A DNA stretch of 64,000 nucleotides, taken from Pseudolabrys sp. Its GTDB lineage: Bacteria; Pseudomonadota; Alphaproteobacteria; Rhizobiales; Xanthobacteraceae. The position numbers were made by a program, and so were the translations under genes. Positions 40,354-49,213 of this stretch are shown here, piece by piece (the stretch's first letter is position 1; every line of letters starts with the position of its first letter). Below the pieces are notes generated by a model that was not told where the DNA came from, did not search any database, and saw nothing but the letters and a program-made list of their open reading frames with translations. The DNA lies in assembly GCA_022843325.1 (NCBI GenBank), contig JALHNV010000005.1, forward strand, positions 27,158-91,157, in the 5' to 3' direction.

Positions 40354-40683
40354 ATGGTCAAGAATTTCGAGGACCTCCAGCAGGTCAGCAAAGAAAGTGC
40401 CGATATTGCCATGAAGTCGATGGGCGCGGTCTCCAAGAGCGCCCAGGCGATCGCCACCGAAATCGCCAGCTATTCGAAGAAGTCCTTCGACGAGAGCACG
40501 GTGGCTCTGGAAAAACTGTTCGGTGTGAAGTCGCTGGAAAAGGCGATTGAACTTCAGTCCGAATACGCCAAGTCCGCCTATGAAGGCTTCGTGGCCGAGG
40601 CCACCAAGATCAGCGAAATGTATGCTGATCTTGCCAAGGAGTCCTATAAGCCGTTCGAAGCCATGGTCGCTAAGGCCAAGTAG
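40354..40683 (+). CDS. phasin-family protein
   Basis: MVKNFEDLQQVSKESADIAMKSMGAVSKSAQAIATEIASYSKKSFDESTVALEKLFGVKSLEKAIELQSEYAKSAYEGFVAEATKISEMYADLAKE. Confidence 0.92.
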   Translation: MVKNFEDLQQVSKESADIAMKSMGAVSKSAQAIATEIASYSKKSFDESTVALEKLFGVKSLEKAIELQSEYAKSAYEGFVAEATKISEMYADLAKESYKPFEAMVAKAK

Positions 40684-40721
40684 GCGTCGCAGCAAACAAA
40701 TCTGCGTTCGATACGATAAAG

Positions 40722-40750
40722 CCCGGCTGAACCAGCCGGGCTTTATTTTG
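40722..40750 (+). terminator. rho-independent terminator of the phasin gene
   Basis: AAAGCCCGGCTG-AACC-AGCCGGGCTTT followed by ATTTTGTTT. Confidence 0.8.
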
Positions 40751-40767
40751 TTTGCCGCCAGGCGTGA

Positions 40768-42132
40768 CTATTTGGCGACCCGCAGCTTGGTCAGGTTGGT
40801 GCCGATGGCGGCAAACACGCTGCCGAGACCATTCGAATTGTTGACGATGAAGAACTTGTCGGCGCTGCTGGCGCAGTTCTGCAATAGCGTCGAGGTCGGA
40901 TCGTTGTCGGTGTTGACGTGAATGGTATAGATCGTCACGCCCGCCGCCTTGATGTTGGCGCAGGTGCCGGCGCCGTTCTTCGAGGAGTCGTACATCCGCT
41001 TGTCGACCTGGGTCTGGCTGGACGACCAGCGGTTCTGGGTGTTCAGCCCGTCCGACATCAGGATGATCACGTCCTGGTATTTATAATTTGGATCCTTGGG
41101 CGGCGCGGTGAGGGGGCCGCCACCGACCAGGGATTGCCAGGCCCAGACCAGGCCGATCGGCTGGTTGGTCATGCCGGCCGGTTTCATCGAGTCGACCAAA
41201 GTGTTCATCGCACCCCAGTTGTAATTCAGGCCCATCATCGCCACCGGGCAATTATCGTCCTGATCGGCCGGAAACAGCTTCGACGGGCTGGTGCTGGCGC
41301 TGCCGGTCGGCGCCTCGACGGTCTGGTCGTAGCTCTGGTCGCGGTCCGCGACGCAGCCGTTCCAGGTATTGTGGTTTGCCGGGACCCACGTGGTCGAGGT
41401 GGTGCACTTCTTCTTGTTCTTGCCGTTCTTGCCAGATTTCTGGTTGGCGCAGGTGGTGCTCGAGCTATCGTACCCGTTGTCGTCGTCCCAGTCCGACCAA
41501 TCGATCCAGTTCGCGTTGTAGTTGGACTTTCCGACATTGACGGTCTGGGCAAACGGAATGATCGACACATAGACGTCGCCGTTGGTGCTGGCCGTGCTCT
41601 GCAACTGAGTCAAAAGACTCTTGGTCGCCGACTTCAAGGCGGTCATCTTGCCGTCGCTCGACATCGAACCGGTGTTGTCCAGCGCCAATGCCACCCGCAG
41701 CCGTTCGGAGCCCCATTTCGATGTGGCTGAGCCGTTTACGGTCAGGCTGTTGAAACCCATGATGCCGAGGAAGTTGGTTGGCACCTCGGCAGATCCGTTC
41801 ACCACCACAGTCGAACCGCCGCTTGCGGTGTAAGTTGCGCCGATGCTGACATTGGTCGCATCCGGCCGGTTGAACAGCGAGTTGAAATAGCTCTTGGCCT
41901 TGACCTGCAAGGCGGCGTCGCTGAGCGTCGCAGCGTCTTTCGACAGCATCAGCGCGGTGGAGTCGAGGGCGGCCTGCATCGCGGCCTTGGCGGAATTGGC
42001 CTGACTGTAATCAACTGCGAAGCCGACCGTGCCGAGCACCGGCAGCGAGGCGATGGCGAAGATCATGGCGACATTGCCGCGGCTGTCGGCGCGGAAATTC
42101 TTGAGGCTGCGGACGATCCTGGTCCTGAACAT
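40768..42132 (-). CDS. TadG-like pilus-assembly/VWA-domain protein (paralog 1)
   Basis: SRGNVAMIFAIASLPVLGTVGFAVDYSQANSAKAAMQAALDSTALML Tad-type N-terminus; ALDNTGSMSSDGK MIDAS; IILMSDGLNTQNRW. Confidence 0.9.
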   Translation of the reverse strand: MFRTRIVRSLKNFRADSRGNVAMIFAIASLPVLGTVGFAVDYSQANSAKAAMQAALDSTALMLSKDAATLSDAALQVKAKSYFNSLFNRPDATNVSIGATYTASGGSTVVVNGSAEVPTNFLGIMGFNSLTVNGSATSKWGSERLRVALALDNTGSMSSDGKMTALKSATKSLLTQLQSTASTNGDVYVSIIPFAQTVNVGKSNYNANWIDWSDWDDDNGYDSSSTTCANQKSGKNGKNKKKCTTSTTWVPANHNTWNGCVADRDQSYDQTVEAPTGSASTSPSKLFPADQDDNCPVAMMGLNYNWGAMNTLVDSMKPAGMTNQPIGLVWAWQSLVGGGPLTAPPKDPNYKYQDVIILMSDGLNTQNRWSSSQTQVDKRMYDSSKNGAGTCANIKAAGVTIYTIHVNTDNDPTSTLLQNCASSADKFFIVNNSNGLGSVFAAIGTNLTKLRVAK

Positions 42133-42213
42133 GATGATCACCGGCGTTTGGGTTCACCGGAATACCTAGCCGCAGGAAATAAAGGGCCGGTTTACGGGTA
42201 GGGCGAAAATCAA

Positions 42214-42243
42214 ACGCCGCGGGTAAGTTCCCGCGGCGTTTTC
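42214..42243. terminator. strong GC hairpin between the two TadG paralogs
   Basis: AACGCCGCGGG-TAAGTT-CCCGCGGCGTT with T-rich sequence on both sides. Confidence 0.7.
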
Positions 42244-42277
42244 TCGGTTTTTTTGTGGTCGGTCAGTCGCTTGCATC

Positions 42278-42338
42278 GTTAACCGGACTTGCGGGCGATG
42301 ATGCCAATGCCAGCTAGTTCTTAGACGACACTGTTAAC
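42278..42338 (-). promoter_or_regulatory. 61-bp conserved upstream element, copy 1 (before TadG paralog 1)
   Basis: GTTAA-N23-AATGCCAgctAGTTCTTAGacGACACtgTTAAC (plus-strand reading); matches copy 2 with identical spacing. Confidence 0.6.
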
Positions 42339-42354
42339 GCCCGGTTGCCGGCTG

Positions 42355-44052
42355 TTACTTGGCCACGCGCAGTTTGGTCAGGTCGGTGCCGATGGCATTG
42401 AACGCCGTGACGATCTGGCTTGCCGAGGTCAGCAGAAAGAACTTGCTGGCGTCGACGAACTTGTCCGGGCTGCCGGCGCAATTCTGCAACAATGTCGAGG
42501 TCGGATCGCCGCCGGTGTTCACCTGGATCGTATAGATCGTCACACCGGCATTCTTGATGTTGGCACAGGTGCCGGCGCCGTTGTCGTACATCCGCTTGTC
42601 GACATCGGTGTTGGTGCTGGAGCCGTTGCCGTTCCAGCGGTTGAGCGTGTTCAAACCGTCCGACAGCAGGATGATGACGTCGGTATAGGTGTAATTGGCT
42701 TCCTTGGCAGGAGCGACGAGGGGGCCGCCCCCGACCAGCGACTGCCAGCCCCAGACCAGTCCGATCGGCTGGTTGGTGGCGCCGAGCGGATACAGGCTAT
42801 CGACCTGGCTCCGCATGGCCGCCCAGTTATATGACAGGCCCGACACCTGAGGCGAGCAGTTCTCGTTCTGCTCTGCCGGATATTTCGACGCCGCGATGTT
42901 GTTGCTCGGCGCCGTCACCAGCCGGTCGTAGTTGGAGACGGGACCGGCGGCGTTGCCACGGTCGGTAATACAGCCGTTCCAGGTGCTCCGGGCATTTGGA
43001 ATCCAGGTGTGGTTGTAGCCCGTCGTGGTCGTGACGGTTTGCACACAGCGCTTGTTGTTGCCGTTGCCGCTGCACGAGCAGTTCGACCTGTTGCCGCAAC
43101 TGGCGTTACGGCCGGTATCGACGGTATTGGTCGAGGTGCTGGTGATTGGAACGCTGTTGTAGCAGCCGTTATAAATGATGCCGATCTTCGTCGAATCCTT
43201 CCGGCCCGAATCCGTGCTGGGGCAGATCAATCCGGCATTGGCGCCGCTCGAGGGGATGGTGTTGGTGGTCGAGGAACTGGTTGGGCTCGTGGCGCAACCG
43301 AAGCCGTGATTGTTGTTGGAGAAAGGGCAGGAATCGCCGGGGCCGATGTCGTTCCAGTTGTTGGGCTTGTTGTTCTTCAGGATTGCGGGCTCCGACTCCC
43401 AGTCGGTCCAGTCGATATAATTGGCATTGAAATTGCCCGCCCCAAGATTGACGTTCTTGCTGAACGGGATCAGCGAGACATAGACGTCGCCATTGACGGC
43501 GGCTGCGTCCTGCAACTGTGTCAGCAGGCTTTTGGTGGCTGTCTTCAGCGCGCCGATCTTGTTGTCCGAGTTCATGGAGCCGGTGGTGTCCAGCACCAGC
43601 GCCACGCGCAACCGTGACGTGCCCCACTTCGACGTGGATGAGCCGTTCACCGTGATCTGGTTGTAACCGATAATGCCGAGCAAATTGGTCGGCACGTCGG
43701 CCGATCCTTTGACAATAACCGTCGAGCCGCCGTCGGCCGTGTAAGAGGCGTTGATCGTGATGTTCTTGGCGTCGGGCCGGGTAAACAGAGCCTCGAAATA
43801 GGTCTTCGCCTTGGCCTGCAACTGCGTGTTGTTGAGCGTTGCGGCGTCCTTCGACAGCATCAGTGCCGTCGAGTCGAGCGCCGACTGCATCGCGGCCTTG
43901 GCTGCATTTGCGCTGCTGTAATCGACCGAAAAGCCGACGGCGGCCAGAACGGGCAGGGCGGCGAGGGCGAAGGTGGTCGCAACGTTGCCACCCCTGGCCT
44001 TTCTGAAATGTCCGAGGCTGCGGCTCAGCTTTGTCCAGAAATGCGTCATCAC
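42355..44052 (-). CDS. TadG-like pilus-assembly/VWA-domain protein (paralog 2) with Ser/Thr/Asn/Cys-rich insertion
   Basis: GGNVATTFALAALPVLAAVGFSVDYSSANAAKAAMQSALDSTALMLSKDAATL; VLDTTGSMNSDNK; IILLSDGLNTLNRW. Confidence 0.9.
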   Translation of the reverse strand: MMTHFWTKLSRSLGHFRKARGGNVATTFALAALPVLAAVGFSVDYSSANAAKAAMQSALDSTALMLSKDAATLNNTQLQAKAKTYFEALFTRPDAKNITINASYTADGGSTVIVKGSADVPTNLLGIIGYNQITVNGSSTSKWGTSRLRVALVLDTTGSMNSDNKIGALKTATKSLLTQLQDAAAVNGDVYVSLIPFSKNVNLGAGNFNANYIDWTDWESEPAILKNNKPNNWNDIGPGDSCPFSNNNHGFGCATSPTSSSTTNTIPSSGANAGLICPSTDSGRKDSTKIGIIYNGCYNSVPITSTSTNTVDTGRNASCGNRSNCSCSGNGNNKRCVQTVTTTTGYNHTWIPNARSTWNGCITDRGNAAGPVSNYDRLVTAPSNNIAASKYPAEQNENCSPQVSGLSYNWAAMRSQVDSLYPLGATNQPIGLVWGWQSLVGGGPLVAPAKEANYTYTDVIILLSDGLNTLNRWNGNGSSTNTDVDKRMYDNGAGTCANIKNAGVTIYTIQVNTGGDPTSTLLQNCAGSPDKFVDASKFFLLTSASQIVTAFNAIGTDLTKLRVAK

Positions 44053-44197
44053 GGCTCACCATCGCTAGAGAGTACGGAGGCCGTCATAAGGTCCGGTGAT
44101 AAAAGGTCGGTGTACCGGGAAGCGCGAATCCGGGTTCCGCGGTAATTGTTTGCCGACATCGTCAGCCGTTAGTGGTGCACATTCAGCGGCTTGGCTG

Positions 44198-44258
44198 GTT
44201 AAAGGTCTGTGCTGCGGAAACGGCGAATGCCACGCAGTTCTTAGCGGACACCATTAAC
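44198..44258 (-). promoter_or_regulatory. 61-bp conserved upstream element, copy 2 (before TadG paralog 2)
   Basis: GTTAA-N23-AATGCCAcgcAGTTCTTAGcgGACACcaTTAAC (plus-strand reading). Confidence 0.6.
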
Positions 44259-44705
44259 AGAATGTTGCCGCGTGCGGCTCGAGATCGCCAGGCTCCGCCG
44301 TCGATCGCTGGTCCGAAATTGCCGGGATCAGAACAATTCTCCGAGATACCGTCGTCGCAGTGAGCCAAAACCCAGGTATTTGCATAAATTCGCCGCAGAT
44401 TTGGCGCGAAACGGGTTGTTATGCCGCTGCCGAGGGCTATCTGAGCAGGGTGCCGCCGCCTGCCGTTCGATCCTCCCGGAACGGGAAAACGAAATTCCTG
44501 GGCATTTGCCACCTTGGAATGACGGTGGCGGGGTCATTATGATGCGCCGAAGGCCCGGCAAACCGGGCACTTGCCAGTTCCGCCAACCGACTACCCGACC
44601 AGAACCATGACCGCCATTGCCAGAATGACCGACAGTTCCCACATGATAGCGGCGGCGACGTCGCCCGTGGCGGCGGATGCCGCGCGGTTGCGTTCGGTCG
44701 AGCGA

Positions 44706-45053
44706 ATGGCGGACGACGATCGGAAACGCAAAGGCGGCAACCCTGGCGAACCGACCGGGCCATCGACCGCCGTCATCACCAAGACCAAGCCGCAGACCAA
44801 GCGGCCGAACATGTATCGCGTGCTGATCCTCAACGACGACTACACGCCGATGGAATTCGTCGTGCACGTCATCGAGCGTTTCTTCGGCAAGGATCATGAA
44901 GCGGCCACACGTATTATGTTGCATGTCCATCACCACGGCATCGGCGAGTGCGGAACTTTCACATACGAAGTGGCTGAAACCAAAGTGACGCAGGTTATGG
45001 ACTTTGCCCGAAAACATCAGCATCCTTTGCAGTGCGTGATGGAAAAAAAGTGA
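44706..45053 (+). CDS. clpS: ATP-dependent Clp protease adaptor ClpS
   Basis: [61 protein letters not shown]. Confidence 0.95.
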   Translation: MADDDRKRKGGNPGEPTGPSTAVITKTKPQTKRPNMYRVLILNDDYTPMEFVVHVIERFFGKDHEAATRIMLHVHHHGIGECGTFTYEVAETKVTQVMDFARKHQHPLQCVMEKK

Positions 45054-45092
45054 GAGTCGGGGGGCGCCTGATACAATGAAGATGGGAAGCTA

Positions 45093-47549
45093 ATGCCAAC
45101 GTTTTCGCGCAGCCTTGAACAATCGCTCCACCGCGCTCTGGCTCTCGCCAATGAGCGGCATCACGAATACGCGACGCTTGAGCATTTGCTGCTGGCGCTG
45201 ATCGACGATCAGGATGCTTCCGCGGTCATGCGCGCCTGCACTGTCGATCTCGACAAGCTCAAGCGCAGCCTCGTGGCCTATCTCGAATCCGAGCTTGAAA
45301 ATCTGATCACCGACGGGGCCGAAGACTCCAAGCCAACCGCCGGCTTCCAGCGCGTGATCCAGCGCGCCGTCATTCACGTCCAGTCGTCCGGCCGCGAGGA
45401 AGTGACCGGCGCCAATGTGCTTGTGGCGATCTTCGCCGAGCGTGAGAGCCACGCCGCCTATTTCCTGCAAGAGCAGGACATGACGCGCTACGACGCGGTC
45501 AACTACATCAGCCACGGTATCGCCAAGCGGCCGGGCCTGTCGGAAACCAGGCCCGTGCGCGGCGCCGAAGAGGAGACCGACGCCAAGGGCGGCGGCAACG
45601 GCGACGAGCCCAAGAAGAAGGGCGATGCGCTCGAGGCCTATTGCGTCAACCTCAACAAGAAAGCCAAGGACGGCAAGATCGATCCGCTGATCGGCCGCGA
45701 CGGCGAGATCAGCAGGACGATTCAGGTCCTGTGCCGCCGTCAGAAGAACAACCCGCTGTTCGTTGGCGAAGCCGGCGTCGGCAAGACCGCCATCGCCGAA
45801 GGCCTGGCGCGCCGCATTATCCACGGCGAAGTGCCGGAGGTGTTGAAGAACGCCACCGTGTTCGCGCTAGACATGGGCACGCTGCTTGCGGGCACGCGCT
45901 ACCGCGGCGATTTCGAGGAGCGGCTCAAGCAGGTGATCAAGGAGATCGAGGCCTATCCGGGCGCGATCATGTTCATCGACGAGATACACACCGTGATCGG
46001 CGCCGGCGCGACCTCCGGCGGGGCGATGGACGCTTCGAACCTCCTCAAACCGGCGCTGGCCGGCGGTTCGATCCGCTGCATCGGCTCGACCACCTACAAG
46101 GAGTACCGCCAGTACTTCGAGAAGGACCGCGCGCTGGTGCGCCGCTTCCAGAAGATCGACGTCAACGAGCCGTCGATCCCGGATGCCATCGAGATCCTCA
46201 AGGGGCTGAAGCCTTACTTCGAGGAATATCACAAGCTCCGCTACACCAACGAGGCCATCAAGGCGGCGGTGGAGCTCTCGTCGCGGTACATCCACGACCG
46301 AAAGCTGCCGGACAAGGCGATCGACGTGATCGACGAGTCGGGCGCGGCGCAGATGTTGCTGCCGGAAGGCCGCCGCAAGAAAACCATCGGCATCAAGGAA
46401 ATCGAGACCACCATCTCGACCATGGCGCGGATCCCGCCCAAGACCGTGTCGAAGGACGACGCCGAGGTGCTGCGCCATCTCGAGCACACGCTCAAGACGG
46501 TGGTCTACGGCCAGGACAAGGCGATCGACGCGCTGTCGGCGTCGATCAAGCTGGCGCGGGCCGGCTTGCGCGAGCCGGAGAAGCCGATCGGCAGCTATCT
46601 GTTCTCGGGGCCGACCGGCGTCGGCAAGACCGAGGTCGCCAAGCAACTGGCTGCGTCGCTCGGGGTCGAACTGATCCGTTTCGACATGTCGGAATATATG
46701 GAGCGGCACACGGTGTCGCGCCTGATCGGCGCGCCCCCAGGCTATGTCGGCTTCGATCAGGGCGGCCTGCTGACCGACGGCGTCGATCAGCATCCGCATT
46801 GCGTGCTGCTGCTCGACGAAATCGAGAAGGCGCATCCCGACCTGTTCAACGTGCTGCTGCAGGTGATGGACCACGGCAAGCTGACCGACCACAACGGCAA
46901 GCAGGTCGATTTCCGTAACGTCATCCTGATCATGACCACCAATGCCGGTGCATCCGACATGGCCAAGGCGGCCTACGGCTTCACCCGTCAGAAGCGCGAG
47001 GGCGAGGATCAAGACGCGATCAACCGGCTGTTCACGCCGGAGTTCCGCAACCGTCTCGACGCCACCGTGACCTTCGCGCATCTGTCGCAGGACGTGATCG
47101 CCAAGGTGGTCGAGAAGTTCGTGCTCCAGCTGGAGGCCCAGCTCGGCGACCGCAACGTGACCATCGAGCTGTCGGAGGAGGCGGCGCGCTGGCTGATTGC
47201 CAATGGCTACGATGAACTGATGGGGGCCCGGCCGATGGCGCGGGTGATCCAGGAGCACATCAAGAAGCCGCTGGCCGACGAGGTGCTGTTCGGACATTTG
47301 AAGTCAGGCGGGCACGTCCGGGTCATCGTCGACCAGGACGAGCAGGGCCGCGACAAGATCGGCTTCCAGTACCTCGAAGGCCCGATTACGCCGAAGCCGG
47401 AGAAGTTGCCGGTGGTGCGCCCGAAAGCCAAGCGTCGCGCCTCACCGCGGCCCAAGCCGAAGGGTGACGGCAAGGGCAAAGGTGACGGTAAAGGCGATGG
47501 CGACGGCAAGAAGGGCTCGGTGCCGAAGGTGCCGCTGGCGAAGGTCTGA
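45093..47549 (+). CDS. clpA: ATP-dependent Clp protease ATP-binding subunit ClpA with Lys/Gly-rich C-terminal extension
   Basis: N-domain, two Walker modules (GEAGVGKTAIAEGL; GPTGVGKTEVAKQL), MLLPEGRRKKTIG; adjacent to clpS. Confidence 0.96.
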   Translation: MPTFSRSLEQSLHRALALANERHHEYATLEHLLLALIDDQDASAVMRACTVDLDKLKRSLVAYLESELENLITDGAEDSKPTAGFQRVIQRAVIHVQSSGREEVTGANVLVAIFAERESHAAYFLQEQDMTRYDAVNYISHGIAKRPGLSETRPVRGAEEETDAKGGGNGDEPKKKGDALEAYCVNLNKKAKDGKIDPLIGRDGEISRTIQVLCRRQKNNPLFVGEAGVGKTAIAEGLARRIIHGEVPEVLKNATVFALDMGTLLAGTRYRGDFEERLKQVIKEIEAYPGAIMFIDEIHTVIGAGATSGGAMDASNLLKPALAGGSIRCIGSTTYKEYRQYFEKDRALVRRFQKIDVNEPSIPDAIEILKGLKPYFEEYHKLRYTNEAIKAAVELSSRYIHDRKLPDKAIDVIDESGAAQMLLPEGRRKKTIGIKEIETTISTMARIPPKTVSKDDAEVLRHLEHTLKTVVYGQDKAIDALSASIKLARAGLREPEKPIGSYLFSGPTGVGKTEVAKQLAASLGVELIRFDMSEYMERHTVSRLIGAPPGYVGFDQGGLLTDGVDQHPHCVLLLDEIEKAHPDLFNVLLQVMDHGKLTDHNGKQVDFRNVILIMTTNAGASDMAKAAYGFTRQKREGEDQDAINRLFTPEFRNRLDATVTFAHLSQDVIAKVVEKFVLQLEAQLGDRNVTIELSEEAARWLIANGYDELMGARPMARVIQEHIKKPLADEVLFGHLKSGGHVRVIVDQDEQGRDKIGFQYLEGPITPKPEKLPVVRPKAKRRASPRPKPKGDGKGKGDGKGDGDGKKGSVPKVPLAKV

Positions 47550-47572
47550 CCGTCTCGCTTCTCAGAATCGTA

Positions 47573-47601
47573 CCGAAGGCCGGGCCATAAGCCCGGCCTT
47601 C
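47573..47601 (+). terminator. rho-independent-type hairpin after clpA
   Basis: GAAGGCCGGGC-CATAA-GCCCGGCCTTC. Confidence 0.65.
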
Positions 47602-47680
47602 GCATTTCGCGGGGTGCGCATGCGCCCGGCGCGGTCGCGCCCCGGTTGCAGATGGGGCAGGCCTATGACACCAAGCAGCC

Positions 47681-48409
47681 ATGCCGGTGTCAGCCACCTA
47701 CGACTCCTCGAGCGCCGCCTTTCTCGGGGGCGTGCGGCGGGCCGTGCGGTCGGTGTTCTTCCCCGTCATGATGGGCACCTATATCGGCATCGGCGCGCTC
47801 GCACATGATTTCGGCCTGACGCCGTGGTGGCTGGCTCTGTCGACGATCGTTGTCTGGGCGGCGCCTGCGCAGGTCATCCTGATCACGGCCATCGGGCTTG
47901 GCTCATCGATGATCGAGGCGGCGATTGCGGTATCGCTCAGTGCGATACGGCTGTTTCCGATGGCAGTATCGCTGCTGCCGCTGCTGCGTGGCCCCGGCAC
48001 CCGGGTGCGCCATTTGCTGCTCCCGGCGCATTTCACTTCGGTCAGCATGTGGATGGAGTCGCTGCGCTATCTGCCCGGCATTGCCCAGGAACGCCGCATC
48101 GCCTTCTGCAACGGCCTGTCGGTCACCTTCATGAGCACGGCGGTGACATTCGGTTTCATCGGCTTTTATCTCGCCGCCGGCCTGCCGACCGTGTTCGCAG
48201 CGGCGCTGCTGTTCCTGACGCCGCTGTCGTTCCTGATTTCGACCGCCAGCAACGCTCGCATGATGATGGACAGACTGGCGCTGGTGCTCGGCCTCGTGCT
48301 GCTGCCGTTGCTGGTCTACCTGGACGTCGGCCTCGATCTGATGTGGACCGGTATTATCGGCGGCACGCTGGCCTACGCTATTCACCGGCTGCGGGAAGCC
48401 ACCCGATGA
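47681..48409 (+). CDS. azlC: AzlC-family branched-chain amino acid exporter subunit
   Basis: GGVRRAVRSVFFPVMMGTYIGIGALAHDFGLTPWWLALSTIVVWAAPAQVILI. Confidence 0.85.
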   Translation: MPVSATYDSSSAAFLGGVRRAVRSVFFPVMMGTYIGIGALAHDFGLTPWWLALSTIVVWAAPAQVILITAIGLGSSMIEAAIAVSLSAIRLFPMAVSLLPLLRGPGTRVRHLLLPAHFTSVSMWMESLRYLPGIAQERRIAFCNGLSVTFMSTAVTFGFIGFYLAAGLPTVFAAALLFLTPLSFLISTASNARMMMDRLALVLGLVLLPLLVYLDVGLDLMWTGIIGGTLAYAIHRLREATR

Positions 48410-48753
48410 ATCCCGTGATCGCCGAGTTCTGGCCTTACCTGATGTTGGTGATCGTCGGATACCTGCCGAATGAGGTCTGGCGTGTGCTCGGGCTGGTGCT
48501 GGCGCGCGGCCTCAACGAGGATTCCGAGATCGTGATGTGGTCGCGCGCGGTGGCGACGGCGATCCTGGCCGGCGTCATCGCCAAGCTGATCCTCTTTTCG
48601 AGCGGTGCGCTCGACACCATTCCGATCTGGGTGCGGGTCGCCGCCACACTCTGCGGCTTCCTCGGTTTTCTCCTGATCAAGCGCTCAGCCCTTGCCGGCG
48701 TGGTGATCGGCCTCAGTACGCTGGTGCTCGGCGGCTACCTGACGACGCCCTGA
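48406..48753 (+). CDS. azlD: AzlD-family subunit
   Basis: Four-TM small protein, ATGA overlap with the azlC-like gene. Confidence 0.75.
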   Translation: MNPVIAEFWPYLMLVIVGYLPNEVWRVLGLVLARGLNEDSEIVMWSRAVATAILAGVIAKLILFSSGALDTIPIWVRVAATLCGFLGFLLIKRSALAGVVIGLSTLVLGGYLTTP

Positions 48754-48770
48754 GACCGAAAGGCGGGATG

Positions 48771-49199
48771 TCAGCCGGCGGCGAGGGCCGCCATCAGCGC
48801 CTTCGCCTGTTCGGCCAGGACCTCCGGCTTTTCCTTCGCGGCCGCCGGCGGTTTCATCGGCTGACCGGCCTTGCGGGGAATGACGTGGACATGAAGGTGG
48901 AACACCACCTGGCCGCCGGCGCCCTCATTGAACTGCTGCACCGTGATGCCGTCGGCCGCAAAGGCCGTCATCGCCGCCTTGGCGATCGTCTGCGCCACGG
49001 TGGCGACATGGGCGAGATCGTCGGCCGGTACGTCGAGGATGTTGCGGGCCGGTGCCTTCGGCAGCACCAGCGTATGGCCGGGCGCGCGGGGCATGATGTC
49101 CAGGAAGGCCAGTGCCTTGTCGTCCTCGTAGACCTTGTAGCAGGGCAGTTCGCCGCGCAGGATCTTGGCGAAGATATTGTTCGGATCGTAGCTCGGCAT
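48771..49199 (-). CDS. HIT-family protein
   Basis: DPNNIFAKILRGELPCYKVYEDDKALAFLDIMPRAPGHTLVLPK; GGQVVFHLHVHVIPR (HxHxH). Confidence 0.95.
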   Translation of the reverse strand: MPSYDPNNIFAKILRGELPCYKVYEDDKALAFLDIMPRAPGHTLVLPKAPARNILDVPADDLAHVATVAQTIAKAAMTAFAADGITVQQFNEGAGGQVVFHLHVHVIPRKAGQPMKPPAAAKEKPEVLAEQAKALMAALAAG

Positions 49200-49213
49200 C
49201 GGCGCTCCCCGGA

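Noticed and set aside
45867-47297. 476-aa minus-strand ORF antisense to clpA
   Set aside because: Antisense artefact over a clear ClpA.
47459-47512. Short tandem GGTGACGGCAAG-like repeats as a CRISPR or regulatory repeat
   Set aside because: In-frame coding repeat of the ClpA tail.
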